Assembly (NCBI GenBank): GCA_036389135.1 | Contig: DASVQP010000040.1 | Coordinates: 57,814 to 121,813, forward strand | DNA from: Longimicrobium sp. | GTDB taxonomy: Bacteria; Gemmatimonadota; Gemmatimonadetes; Longimicrobiales; Longimicrobiaceae | Length of the DNA stretch: 64,000 nucleotides | Direction: 5' to 3' | Part shown: positions 52,249 through 60,921 of the stretch, piece by piece | Numbering within the stretch: the stretch's first letter is position 1 | Layout of the letters: each line of letters starts with the position of its first letter | The notes under the pieces: model-generated | Database searches by the model: none | Seen by the model: the letters and a program-made list of their open reading frames with translations, nothing else | Told to the model about the DNA's origin: nothing | Position numbers and translations under genes: made by a program

Positions 52249-53256
52249 ATGCCCAAGAAAGCAACCAAAGAGCGGCCCTGGCGCAGGGTCGGCACCCCCG
52301 AGACGGGGTTCAGCTACCTGCGAGGCGACGGCGCGCCGCTCAAGAGCAAGGCGGCGCTGGAGCGCATCCGCAAGCTGGTGATCCCGCCGGCGTGGACGGA
52401 CGTGGAGATCTCGCCCGATCCCGAGGCCAAGGTGCAGGTCACCGGGATCGACAAGGCGGGGCGCAAGCAGTACCGCTACAACGCCGAGTTCACCGCCAAG
52501 CGCTCCCGCGGCAAGTACCGCAAGCTGCTCGACCTGGCGCGCTGCATCCCGCACCTGCGCGAGGTCACGGACGAGCACCTGGGGCGCGAAGGCGTCGGGC
52601 GCGAGCGCGTGCTGGCCACCATCGTGCGGCTGATGATGCGCGGCGCCTTCCGCGTGGGGAGCGAGCGCTACGCCACCGAGAACAAGACCTTCGGCCTCGC
52701 CACGCTGCGCAAGAACCACCTGCGCATCGAGGGGAACAACCTCGTCTTCAAGTACCGCGGCAAGAAAGCCGTCCACCAGCGGCAGGTGGTGGCGGACACG
52801 CCGCTGGTGGAGGTGATGCGCGAGATCCTGGAGATCCCCGGACCGCGCCTCTTCAAGTACCGGGACGACGAGGGAAAGGCGCACCCCGTGACGTCGCGCG
52901 ACGTCAACGAGTACGTGAAGGAGATCGTGGGGAAGCGCTTCACGTCCAAGGACCTGCGGACGTGGGGCGGCACCGTGCGCGCGGCCGTCGTGCTGGCGGA
53001 GCTCGGGCCGCCCAAGAACGCCACGGAGGCAAAGAAGAACACCCTCCTCGCCTGCAAGCTGGTCTCGGCGGACCTGGGAAACACGCCGGCGGTGTGCCGC
53101 AGCTCGTACATCCACCCCGCCGTCTTCGAGCGGTACGAGCGCGGGCTGACCATCGCGCCTCTGATGCGCAAAGAGATGCGCCCCGGCGAGGCGAGCCTGC
53201 CGGGGCGCTTCTACGCGGAAGAGGCCGCGCTCATGCGCTTTCTGGAGCGCCGCTAG
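52249..53256 (+). CDS. DNA topoisomerase IB
   Basis: 335 residues from ATG 52249 (MPKKATKERPWRRVGTPETG). Poxvirus-type topo IB that relaxes supercoils. N-terminal domain TGFSYLRGDGAPLKS...IPPAWTDVEISPDP; catalytic domain with GSERYATENKTFGLATLRKNHLRI, DLRTWGGTVRAAVVL (Arg) and Tyr287 in CRSSYIHPAVFERY. A TTG further upstream is in frame but lacks support. Its 3' end overlaps the convergent phosphoesterase gene by 26 nt. Confidence 0.95.
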   Translation: MPKKATKERPWRRVGTPETGFSYLRGDGAPLKSKAALERIRKLVIPPAWTDVEISPDPEAKVQVTGIDKAGRKQYRYNAEFTAKRSRGKYRKLLDLARCIPHLREVTDEHLGREGVGRERVLATIVRLMMRGAFRVGSERYATENKTFGLATLRKNHLRIEGNNLVFKYRGKKAVHQRQVVADTPLVEVMREILEIPGPRLFKYRDDEGKAHPVTSRDVNEYVKEIVGKRFTSKDLRTWGGTVRAAVVLAELGPPKNATEAKKNTLLACKLVSADLGNTPAVCRSSYIHPAVFERYERGLTIAPLMRKEMRPGEASLPGRFYAEEAALMRFLERR

Positions 53257-54091
53257 CAGCAGGGGCGGGCTCCATCTCCTCCGCGGCGTCCTGCGGCAGG
53301 GCGATCTCGTACACGAAGTACATCTCGCCCACACCCTCCTGTCGCACCAGCGACAGCGACACGTTGAACACCGGCACGCCGCCCGCCGTCTTGCCGCGAA
53401 AGGTGCCGTGGTGCGCGTGCCCGTGGAACACCACCGAGGCGCCGAAGCGGTCGATCGGCTCCGCCAGGCGGTCGTTGCCTAGAAAGGCGTGGATCGTCTC
53501 CGGCTCGCCCATGACCGTGTCCACCGTGGGCGAGTAGTGGAGAAGCACCACGCGAATCGGTGTCGACAGTCGGCGCAGCGCGAACTCCAGCGTCTGTGCT
53601 TCCTCGATGGTGGTGCCCACGAACTCCTTGGTGGCCGCCTCGCCGAACGCGGTCAGCGTCCACCGCCCGAAGCCGCCCATGAAGCCCTTCACCCCCGCGA
53701 TCCCCACGTGGGGATTGAGCTGGAAGGGCTCTTCGTCCAGCAGGTGCAGCCCCTCGCGCGAGCGGAGGAGCGCCCTCGCCTCCTCCACGCGGCCGCTCTC
53801 GTGGTCGTGGTTCCCCAGGACGGCCAGGATGGGGATGCGTACGTCCGCGAGCTCGCCCAGCACCACCTTGATCTCGGGCGGGGTGCCGCGCCGCGTCAGG
53901 TCGCCGGCCAGCAGCAGGACGTCGGCGTCCTCGTTGACGCGCGCGAAGTGCTCGCGGTACTTCCCCACGTCCTCCTCGCCGCAGTGGAAGTCGCCGACGG
54001 CGGCGATGCGCACGACTCCAGGACGCGGATCGGTCCTGCGCCTCCGCTCCGCGGGACGCCCGTTGGAGTCGGGTGTAGCCGGAGCCGTCAT
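53231..54091 (-). CDS. calcineurin-like metallophosphoesterase
   Basis: 286 residues from ATG 54091. All metal-site motifs are present: GDFHCGEE (D-x-H), LLLAGDLTRRG, LGNHDHESG, VVLLHYSP and FHGHAHHGTF. The di-metal enzyme hydrolyses a phosphoester of unknown identity. Its ATG overlaps the stop of an upstream nucleotidyltransferase-like gene (ATGA, 54088-54091), hinting that the two may act on the same nucleotidyl group. Confidence 0.9.
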   Translation of the reverse strand: MTAPATPDSNGRPAERRRRTDPRPGVVRIAAVGDFHCGEEDVGKYREHFARVNEDADVLLLAGDLTRRGTPPEIKVVLGELADVRIPILAVLGNHDHESGRVEEARALLRSREGLHLLDEEPFQLNPHVGIAGVKGFMGGFGRWTLTAFGEAATKEFVGTTIEEAQTLEFALRRLSTPIRVVLLHYSPTVDTVMGEPETIHAFLGNDRLAEPIDRFGASVVFHGHAHHGTFRGKTAGGVPVFNVSLSLVRQEGVGEMYFVYEIALPQDAAEEMEPAPAASGAPESA

Positions 54092-55026
54092 CCGTCGCCC
54101 TCCTCCGCGTCGTCGTGTGCCTCGTTCTTCTCGGCCGACGCGCGCTCGTCCCAAACGTCGCTCGCCACCAGCGCGGTGACGGAGGGGTGCTGCTCCATGC
54201 GGCGGATCAGCTCCTCGCGCTGGTCGTGGAAGCCCCACTCGTTCACGTCGATGGTGAAGGAGAAGCGCGAGATCAGGGTGCCGCGCGTCACGTCGTGCGC
54301 GTCGCCCTCGGCCGGGCGGTTCCTGGCGGCGGAGCGCGCGTTCTCCAGCAGCTCGTCCAGCACCCACGCGGGCACCTGGTCGCTGTAGCCGGGATACACG
54401 TACCGGAACATCATCACCTGCGACAGGAGCAGCGGCCAGTGCTCGCCCGTCTTGTCCACCAGGCGGCGCCAGTCCATCTGGTGCCCCTTGCACAGGATCA
54501 GGTGCGCGATGTCCGCCATGTCGTGCCGGTGCCGCTCGCTGATGAAGAGCCGGTGCCAGATCAGCTCCTCCACCGGCGCCACGCGTACGGGCGTCGCGGC
54601 GAGGATGGCGGGCGACGAGTGCTGGAACCAGTCATGGTCGATCAGCGCCAGCCCGTTCCCCATTCCGTAGATGACGTCGATGAAGTACGGGTCGTCGAGC
54701 GCCTTGGCCAGCCAGTGTCCCTGCTCCAGCCGGCTGCGGAAGCCCACCTTGCGAAGGACCTCCATCGCCTGCATCACCGCCTCCGGCTCGCAGAAGAGGT
54801 CCAGGTCCTTGGTCTGCCGGTAGATGCCGGTGTGCTCGTAGATGGCGTACGCGCCGGCGACCACGTACGGGACCCCGGCCTCGTTCAGCGCCGCCAGGGC
54901 CCGCTTGTAGATCTCCCGCTCCGCCTCTTGGATCCAGAAGCCGCCGTGGGTGATGGACTTCTGCTCTTCCTTGGACAGGTTCCCCATGCGGGGGAGGCGG
55001 ATGGGAACCGGTTCGGTCTTGGCCAT
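54088..55026 (-). CDS. nucleotidyltransferase-fold protein
   Basis: 312 residues from ATG 55026 (MAKTEPVPIRLPRMGNLSKEE). The core has ALNEAGVPYVVAGAYAIYEH and QTKDLDLFCEPEAV, the G-(G/A)..DxD pattern of minimal nucleotidyltransferases, then helices with PVEELIWHRLFISERHRHDMADIAHL. The C-terminus is acidic (DDAEEGDG). The group includes antitoxin-like and aminoglycoside-type transferases; the substrate is unknown. Divergent from the coiled-coil gene, upstream of and coupled to the phosphoesterase. Confidence 0.82.
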   Translation of the reverse strand: MAKTEPVPIRLPRMGNLSKEEQKSITHGGFWIQEAEREIYKRALAALNEAGVPYVVAGAYAIYEHTGIYRQTKDLDLFCEPEAVMQAMEVLRKVGFRSRLEQGHWLAKALDDPYFIDVIYGMGNGLALIDHDWFQHSSPAILAATPVRVAPVEELIWHRLFISERHRHDMADIAHLILCKGHQMDWRRLVDKTGEHWPLLLSQVMMFRYVYPGYSDQVPAWVLDELLENARSAARNRPAEGDAHDVTRGTLISRFSFTIDVNEWGFHDQREELIRRMEQHPSVTALVASDVWDERASAEKNEAHDDAEEGDG

Positions 55027-55180
55027 TGGGAATCCTCGGGTGGTCGTCGGGAGGGGCGTCAAGGCAAGGATCAGGCCCACGAGGCTCCAAGCTGGCCCCC
55101 GCCAACCCCTTGCCCCGGTGCCCCCCGCTCCCCGACATTCCGTGGCCCGCGCCATCGCCACCTCCCGCTCCCCGCCGCCG

Positions 55181-55822
55181 ATGCTGGACGACCTGAAGAG
55201 ACTGTTCGCGCAGAGCTGGAGCGCCCTGCTGGAAGAGACGGCGCGCCGCGACCCCGAGGACGAGGTGGCGGGGCTGCTGGCCTCCATGCGCCGCGAGATG
55301 GTGCAGGCGCGCGCCGCCCTTCCGCTGTACGAGAAGAACGTGCAGGCCACCACCGCCGACCTGGAGCGCGAGCGCCGCGCCCTTGACGACACCGTGCGCC
55401 GCGGCGGGATGGCCGAGCGCATCAACGACGCGGAAACGGCGCGCGTGGCAAAGGAGTTCGCGGACCGCCACCGCCAGCGCGTCGTGGTGCTGGAGGAGAA
55501 GCTGCGCGCCGCCAACGCCGAGCTCCAGCTTCGCCGCGCCGAATCCGAGGAGATGATGCGGCGCTACAAGGAGGCGGACGCGAACCGCTTCATCCTGGTG
55601 GCCGAGATCCGCCGCCGCGGGGCCCACGCCGCCATCGACGCCGCCGGCCGCCGCGACCCCTCCGACCCGCTGGACAGCATGTCGCGCATGGAGGAGCGCA
55701 TCGCCTCCGACAACGCCTACTCCGACGCCCTCAACGACCTCTCCGGCGCGCCTCCCCCCCCTCCGCGCCCCAGCGTCGACGACCAGCTCGCCGAGCTGAA
55801 GCGGCGGATGGGGCAGGGGTGA
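55181..55822 (+). CDS. coiled-coil protein, PspA-like in layout
   Basis: 213 residues from ATG 55181 (MLDDLKRLFAQSWSALLEET). Charged continuous helix from about 20 to 150 (heptads with Arg/Glu: DLERERRALDDTV, RQRVVVLEEKLRAANAELQLRR), then a short tail PPPPPRPSVDDQLAELKRRMG. It resembles PspA/IM30 proteins in helix content, but no confident family match. An upstream in-frame extension is rejected. Confidence 0.65.
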   Translation: MLDDLKRLFAQSWSALLEETARRDPEDEVAGLLASMRREMVQARAALPLYEKNVQATTADLERERRALDDTVRRGGMAERINDAETARVAKEFADRHRQRVVVLEEKLRAANAELQLRRAESEEMMRRYKEADANRFILVAEIRRRGAHAAIDAAGRRDPSDPLDSMSRMEERIASDNAYSDALNDLSGAPPPPPRPSVDDQLAELKRRMGQG

Positions 55823-55823
55823 A

Positions 55824-55915
55824 GGGCCCTCACCCCCGTCTCGTTACACTCGACTGCCCCCTCTCCCGATAACAGGAGAGGGCTCCGCCCTCTGTTATCG
55901 GGAGAGGGGGCTGGA
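55824..55915. repeat. GATAACAGG hairpin repeat (family B copy)
   Basis: GGGCCCTCACCCCCGTCTCG, then CCCCCTCTCCCGATAACAGG facing CTGTTATCGGGAGAGGGGGC, a near-perfect hairpin directly after the coiled-coil gene's stop. Probably serves as its terminator. Confidence 0.75.
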
Positions 55916-55942
55916 AATCGCGCCCCTGCCACGACATCCCTG

Positions 55943-56037
55943 GTAGGGGCGCGATTCATCGCGCCCTCCCTCGCCCCCGTCTCGACCTCCGCCTGACACG
56001 CCGAACCACGAAGGGGCGGCCCCGCGTGGCCGCCGTG
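55943..56037 (+). repeat. composite two-hairpin intergenic repeat, forward copy 3
   Basis: GCGCGATTCATCGCGC at 55943-55966 and GGGGCGGCCCCGCGTGGCCG at 56010-56037. The 55823-56203 gap contains this, two family B elements (55824-55915 and about 56086-56149) and a terminator, no gene. Confidence 0.8.
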
Positions 56038-56155
56038 CACCAACCCCACACCGTCGTCCCCGGTCCGCACCGCCCCCACGTCCCCTCTCCCACGGCGGTT
56101 TGTGGGAGAGGGTGGCAGCTGTAAGCTGCCGGGTGAGGGCCCCCCAAACGACTCA

Positions 56156-56183
56156 GCCCGCCGCGACAGCTGTCGCGGCGGGC
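56156..56183 (-). terminator. perfect 28-bp palindrome, terminator
   Basis: Self-complementary GCCCGCCGCGACAG / CTGTCGCGGCGGGC, 20 nt past the stop of the Gly-rich protein gene. Confidence 0.75.
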
Positions 56184-56203
56184 GTTCCCCGCTCCCTGTC
56201 CCG

Positions 56204-57097
56204 CTAGAACCAGTCGCGATCCCTGCGGTTGCGGTAGTTCGCGTCGTACCTCGCCGCAAACCCCGGGTCTCCCACCTCACCGCCCTGCGCGCCGAACTCG
56301 CCGCTGTTGTAATACGGCTCGTAGTTCAGGCCGCGGCTGTAGCCGCTGTAGTCCTGGTACGCGCGGTACGACTCGTCCTCGCGGTCCAGCCGGTCGGACG
56401 AGAGGCGGTTGTTGCGGTCCCCGCGGTTGATTTCGGTGCGCTCCATCCCCTGCGCGCCGAAGGCCCAGCTCCGGTCGTAGCCGCCGCGGTCGCGCCCCGG
56501 CATCCCGCGATCCCCGAAGTCGCCGCGCCCCATGTTGCCGCCGCCCATGTTCCCTTCGCGGCCACGCATCACCCGGATGGGGGTCTGCTGCTGGCGGTCG
56601 CCAAAGGGGTCGCCGTTGTCGGTGTCGCGGGCGCTCTGGAAGCCGCGGTCGTACCCCGTCCCGCCCCCAGCGCCGTAGCCGCGGTCGTAGCCGGTGTTCA
56701 TCCGGCCGCCGCCCATCCCGTACTCGCGGTCGTAGTTCATGGAGGCGAACCCGGCCTCGTCGCGGTCGCCGGCGCCGTAGCCGTATCCCAGGTTGCGCCC
56801 CATCCCGCCGTTGACGTTGCCGCCCGGCACGCCGCGGTAGGTCATGTCGCGGTCGTACTCGTTCCCCATGGGGCGCGTACCGGAGCCCATGGTGTTGCCA
56901 CCGGCGCCGTACGAATCGCCGTTCCAGCCGCCGTTGGGGCGGCCCTGGTAGTTCATGCGGTCGTAGCCGCCGTTGCCGCGGTCGTGCATGTGGTCCATCC
57001 CCTGGCGCATCGCGTTCCCCGCGCGGTCGGCCAGGTTGCGTGCGCGCCCGCCCATGTTGCCGCGGTTCCCGTCGTCGTTGCGGTCCCAGATCGCCAT
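56204..57097 (-). CDS. low-complexity Gly/Asp/Arg/Asn/Tyr-rich protein, unknown
   Basis: 297 residues from ATG 57097, preceded by GGAGGG; ATG 57109 is in frame 12 nt upstream. Almost entirely disordered, with repeated YDR, GYGAGG, RGNMGG and NYDRE motifs and a C-terminal RNRRDRDWF. Few hydrophobics. Similar Gly/Arg/Tyr-rich bacterial proteins of radiation- or desiccation-tolerant genera are called SWFGD-type; this match is tentative. Such composition can drive condensates. Well-defined ribosome site and terminator support expression. Confidence 0.7.
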   Translation of the reverse strand: MAIWDRNDDGNRGNMGGRARNLADRAGNAMRQGMDHMHDRGNGGYDRMNYQGRPNGGWNGDSYGAGGNTMGSGTRPMGNEYDRDMTYRGVPGGNVNGGMGRNLGYGYGAGDRDEAGFASMNYDREYGMGGGRMNTGYDRGYGAGGGTGYDRGFQSARDTDNGDPFGDRQQQTPIRVMRGREGNMGGGNMGRGDFGDRGMPGRDRGGYDRSWAFGAQGMERTEINRGDRNNRLSSDRLDREDESYRAYQDYSGYSRGLNYEPYYNSGEFGAQGGEVGDPGFAARYDANYRNRRDRDWF

Positions 57098-57289
57098 GTG
57101 ACCCTCCATTGCGTGGTCCCCTCACCGGCCCACGGAAGCGGGCCCGTCCGGTCCAAGGAGGGGCGCGGGGGTGCAATCTCCGTTCCATGCACCGGGTTGC
57201 GTACACGGGGCAGAGAGAACAGGTTACAGCGCTCGGACGGGCTTGATTCACGTTCCCCGTCCCTCTTTCCCTGTTCCCCTGCAGTCGCC

Positions 57290-59167
57290 ATGGACCCGTC
57301 CGTCGCCGCCGCCCTCCGCTCGCACCCGCTCTTCCAATCGCTCAGCGACGAGGAGCTCGGCACGCTTGCCGGGCACGCGCAGTCCAAGAGCTGCCCGGCG
57401 GGCGCGTACGTCTTCCGCGAGAGCCAGCCGCGCCGCGCGTTCGGGGTGCTGGTGAAGGGGCGGGTGCAGATCGTAAAAGGCTTCAACGGCCGGCCTCAGG
57501 TGCTGCACCTCCTTACCGAGGGCGAGTCGTTCGGCGAGGGGAGCCTGCTGGACGACTACCCGCACTCCACCAGCGGCGTGGTGACCGAGGATGCCGAGTT
57601 TGTGGAGATCCCGCGCGACGCCGTGGCCCTCATCGCCGGCGAGAACCCGCAGCTCTACGGGAAGCTGGTGACCGCCGCGGCGCAGGTGATCTCGTCGCGG
57701 CTCCGGTACGCCAACGCGCTCCTCAGCGGGCGTGGCAGCGGGTACCTTTCCGGCGAGCTGCGCACCGAGCACGACCTGCTGGGCGAGCGCCAGCTTTCGG
57801 TGGACCTGTACTACGGCGTGCAGACGCTGCGCGCCACCGAGAACTTCCCTATCACGGGGATCCCGGTGTCGCAGTATCCTTACCTGATCCACGCGCTGGC
57901 GGCCATCAAGGAAGCCGCCGCGCTGGCCAACAAGGAGCTGGACATCCTCCCGGACGACGTGGCCGACGCCATCGTCCGCGCCTGCCGCGAGATCCGCGAC
58001 GGCGGGCTGCACGCGCAGTTCGTGGTGGACGTGGTGCAGGGCGGGGCGGGGACCTCCACCAACATGAACGCCAACGAGGTCATCGCCAACCGCGCGCTCG
58101 AGTTGATGGGGCGGCGCAAGGGCGACTACGACGTGGTGCATCCCAACAACCACGTCAACCTCAGCCAGAGCACCAACGACGTGTATCCCACCGCGCTCAA
58201 GATCGCCGCGCACTGGGGAATCGACGAGCTGGTGCGGGCGCTGGGCGAGCTGCGCGACGCATTCTTCGCCAAGGGCGCCGAGTTCGCGGACGTCCTCAAG
58301 ATGGGCCGCACCCAGCTCCAGGACGCGGTGCCCATGACGCTGGGGCAGGAGTTCAACGCCTTCGCCGTCACCATCGGCGAAGACATGGACCGGCTGCGCG
58401 AGGCCGCCGCGCTGATCCGCGAGACCAACATGGGCGCCACCGCCATCGGCACCGGCATCAACAGCGATCCCCGCTACGCCGCCCTGGTGTGCCAGCGCCT
58501 CTCCGAGATCACGCAGCTCGATCTGAAGACGGCGCCCGACCTGATCGAGGCCACCGCCGACACGGGCGCCTTCGTGCAGGTCTCGGGCGTGCTCAAGCGG
58601 GTGGCGGTGAAGCTGAGCAAGATCTGCAACGACCTGCGCCTCCTCTCGTCCGGGCCGCGCACGGGCCTCAACGAGATCAACCTGCCGCCGATGCAGCCCG
58701 GCTCCTCCATCATGCCGGGGAAGGTGAACCCGGTGATCCCGGAGGTGGTGAACCAGGTCTGCTTCCAGGTGGTGGGGAACGACCTCACCATCACCATGGC
58801 GGCCGAGGCGGGGCAGCTGCAGCTCAACGTCTTCGAGCCCGTGATCGGCTTCAACTTGTTCCAGAGCACCGACATGCTCACCCGCGCGGCCATCGTGCTG
58901 CGCGAGCGGTGCATCGTGGGCATCACCGCCAACCGCGAGCGCCTCCGCTGGATGGTGGAGAACTCCATCGGCCTGGTGACGGCGCTGGTGCCGTACATCG
59001 GCTACGAGCGCTCCACCGAAGTCGCCCTGGAAGCGCTCCAGACCGGCGCCGGCGTCTGGGACCTGATCTGCGAAAAGGGCTGGATCGCGCGCGAAGACCT
59101 CGACAAGATCCTCTCCCCCGAGCGCATGACCCGCCCCCAGCCGATGCCGCACCCCGTGGAAAGCTGA
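57290..59167 (+). CDS. aspA: cyclic nucleotide-binding domain fused to aspartate ammonia-lyase
   Basis: 625 residues from ATG 57290. Residues 1-130 form a cNMP-binding domain (HPLFQSLSDEELGTLAGHA; AYVFRESQPRRAFGVLVKGRVQIVKG; GESFGEGSLLDDYPHSTSGVV). From about 150, a full aspartase/fumarase fold: EHDLLGERQLSVDLYYGVQTLRATENF, NMNANEVIANRALELMG, NQSTND-type HVNLSQSTNDVYPT, and the catalytic loop GSSIMPGKVNP (from 471). It should deaminate L-aspartate to fumarate, perhaps gated by a nucleotide. The conserved GE..P/A-R phosphate cassette is weak (H-S-T instead of R-x-A), so cNMP binding is uncertain. The long in-frame upstream region is not coding. Confidence 0.92.
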   Translation: MDPSVAAALRSHPLFQSLSDEELGTLAGHAQSKSCPAGAYVFRESQPRRAFGVLVKGRVQIVKGFNGRPQVLHLLTEGESFGEGSLLDDYPHSTSGVVTEDAEFVEIPRDAVALIAGENPQLYGKLVTAAAQVISSRLRYANALLSGRGSGYLSGELRTEHDLLGERQLSVDLYYGVQTLRATENFPITGIPVSQYPYLIHALAAIKEAAALANKELDILPDDVADAIVRACREIRDGGLHAQFVVDVVQGGAGTSTNMNANEVIANRALELMGRRKGDYDVVHPNNHVNLSQSTNDVYPTALKIAAHWGIDELVRALGELRDAFFAKGAEFADVLKMGRTQLQDAVPMTLGQEFNAFAVTIGEDMDRLREAAALIRETNMGATAIGTGINSDPRYAALVCQRLSEITQLDLKTAPDLIEATADTGAFVQVSGVLKRVAVKLSKICNDLRLLSSGPRTGLNEINLPPMQPGSSIMPGKVNPVIPEVVNQVCFQVVGNDLTITMAAEAGQLQLNVFEPVIGFNLFQSTDMLTRAAIVLRERCIVGITANRERLRWMVENSIGLVTALVPYIGYERSTEVALEALQTGAGVWDLICEKGWIAREDLDKILSPERMTRPQPMPHPVES

Positions 59168-59181
59168 GCGGTTCCGCTCCC

Positions 59182-60921
59182 GTGGACGCGCCCCTCGTAC
59201 GCTTCGACTCGTTCGATCCGCTGCGGGGGGCGCGCTCGTTCCGCTTCGCCGGGTTCCAGCGCGTCGCGCGGGCGGATCGCGTGGAGGATGTAGTGCGTGT
59301 GCTGGCCGAGGTGGAGGCGGCGACGGATGCGGGGATGCACGCGGCGGGCTTCGTGGCGTACGAGGCCGCCCCCGCTTTTGATCCCGCTCTCACCACCCGC
59401 CCCCCCGACCCACGCCTCCCCCTCGCCTGGTTTGCGATCTTCTCCAGGCGCGACGAGGCCGCTCCGGACGAGGCACCGCACGGACAATTCGAGCTGGGTG
59501 AGTGGGAGGCCGCCACCCCGAAAGCCGCGTACCTCCAGCGCGTCGGCGAGATCCGCGAGCTGATCGCGGCGGGCGACACGTACCAGGTCAACTACACCCT
59601 GCGCCTGCGCGCCTCCTTCCAGGGCGATCCCACCGCGCTGTACGAGCGCCTGGCGCGCGCGCAGCGCTCCGCCTTCTGCGCGTACCTGGAGGTGGATGGC
59701 AGCGCCATCATCTCCGCGTCGCCGGAGCTCTTTTTCGGCTTCCGCGATGGCGAGCTGGAGATGCGGCCGATGAAGGGCACTCGCCCCCGCGGCCGCTTCC
59801 CTGCGGAGGACGCGGCGCTCGCGGCGGATCTGCTCGCGTCGCCCAAGGAGCGGGCGGAGAACCTGATGATCGTGGACCTGCTGCGGAACGATGCGGGGCG
59901 CGTGGCGGAGCCGGGAAGCGTGCGCGTGGAGCGGATGTTCGAGGTGGAGCGCTACGAAACCGTCCACCAGCTCACCTCCACCATCCGCGCGCGGCCCCGC
60001 GCCGGCGCGCGCCTGACCGACATCTTTCGCGCGCTCTTCCCCTGCGGCAGCGTGACCGGCGCTCCCAAGGTGCGGACGATGGAGATCATCGCAGAGGTGG
60101 AGGAGGAGCCGCGCGGCGTCTACTGCGGCGCCATTGGGTTCGCGTCGCCGGGCGAGGCGGTGTTCAGCGTCGCGATACGCACCGTGGTGGTGGATCGCGC
60201 GGCCAAGCGCGCGGAGATGGGGGTAGGGAGCGGGATCACCTGGGACTCGGATGCGGCGGCGGAGCATCGCGAGTGCCTGGACAAGGCCGCCTTCACCCAC
60301 CGCGTGCCGAACGACTTCCGCCTCCTCGAAACGCTCCTCTACGAGCCCGGCGCGGGCTTCTTCCTGCTGGACGGGCATCTGCGGCGGCTAAAAGGATCCG
60401 CCGAGCACTTCGGCTTCCGCTTCGACCGCGGCGAAATCATCCGCGCGCTCCACAGCGGCCTCCGGACTAGCGGACCGCAACGTGTGCGGCTCCTCCTGGA
60501 TCGCGCCGGAGAAGCCGCCGTTGAGACATCCTCAGTCGATCGATCGACATCGCCGGTGCGCATCGGGATCGCGCCGGAGCCGGTGGACAGCCGCGACGCG
60601 CTCCTCTTCCACAAGACGACGAACCGCGCCGCTTACGACACCCGCCGCGCCTCCCGCCCTGATTGCGACGACGTTCTCCTGGTGAACGAGCGCGGCGAGC
60701 TGACGGAATCCACCCTCGCCAACCTCGTTGTCCGTCTCGATGGCGCGCTCTGGACCCCACCGCTCGCATGCGGCCTGCTCCCCGGCGTCTTCCGCACCCA
60801 CCTCCTGCACCGCGGCGACATTCGCGAGCGCGTCCTGCGCCCCGCCGACCTCCACCGGGCCGACGGGATCTACCTGATCAACTCCGTCCGCCGCTGGCGC
60901 AGGGCGGAGTGGGCCGGCTGA
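59182..60921 (+). CDS. pabBC: bifunctional aminodeoxychorismate synthase I / lyase (PabB-PabC fusion)
   Basis: 579 residues from GTG 59182, 14 nt after aspA. The PabB part (about 1-330) has TYQVNYTLRL, SPELFFGFRDGELEMRPMKGT, RAENLMIVDLLRND, PCGSVTGAPKVRTMEII and YCGAIGF. The PabC part (about 335-579) is a class IV PLP enzyme with LLFHKTTNRAAYD (Lys478), VNERGELTESTLANL and CGLLPGVFRTHLL. Together they turn chorismate and ammonia into p-aminobenzoate for folate. The glutaminase PabA must be encoded elsewhere. Confidence 0.94.
   Translation: MDAPLVRFDSFDPLRGARSFRFAGFQRVARADRVEDVVRVLAEVEAATDAGMHAAGFVAYEAAPAFDPALTTRPPDPRLPLAWFAIFSRRDEAAPDEAPHGQFELGEWEAATPKAAYLQRVGEIRELIAAGDTYQVNYTLRLRASFQGDPTALYERLARAQRSAFCAYLEVDGSAIISASPELFFGFRDGELEMRPMKGTRPRGRFPAEDAALAADLLASPKERAENLMIVDLLRNDAGRVAEPGSVRVERMFEVERYETVHQLTSTIRARPRAGARLTDIFRALFPCGSVTGAPKVRTMEIIAEVEEEPRGVYCGAIGFASPGEAVFSVAIRTVVVDRAAKRAEMGVGSGITWDSDAAAEHRECLDKAAFTHRVPNDFRLLETLLYEPGAGFFLLDGHLRRLKGSAEHFGFRFDRGEIIRALHSGLRTSGPQRVRLLLDRAGEAAVETSSVDRSTSPVRIGIAPEPVDSRDALLFHKTTNRAAYDTRRASRPDCDDVLLVNERGELTESTLANLVVRLDGALWTPPLACGLLPGVFRTHLLHRGDIRERVLRPADLHRADGIYLINSVRRWRRAEWAG

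Noticed and set aside
56102..57289. In-frame N-terminal extension of the aspartase fusion
   Set aside because: It is antisense to the Gly-rich protein and consists of Val/Ala runs; the cNMP domain begins cleanly at ATG 57290.
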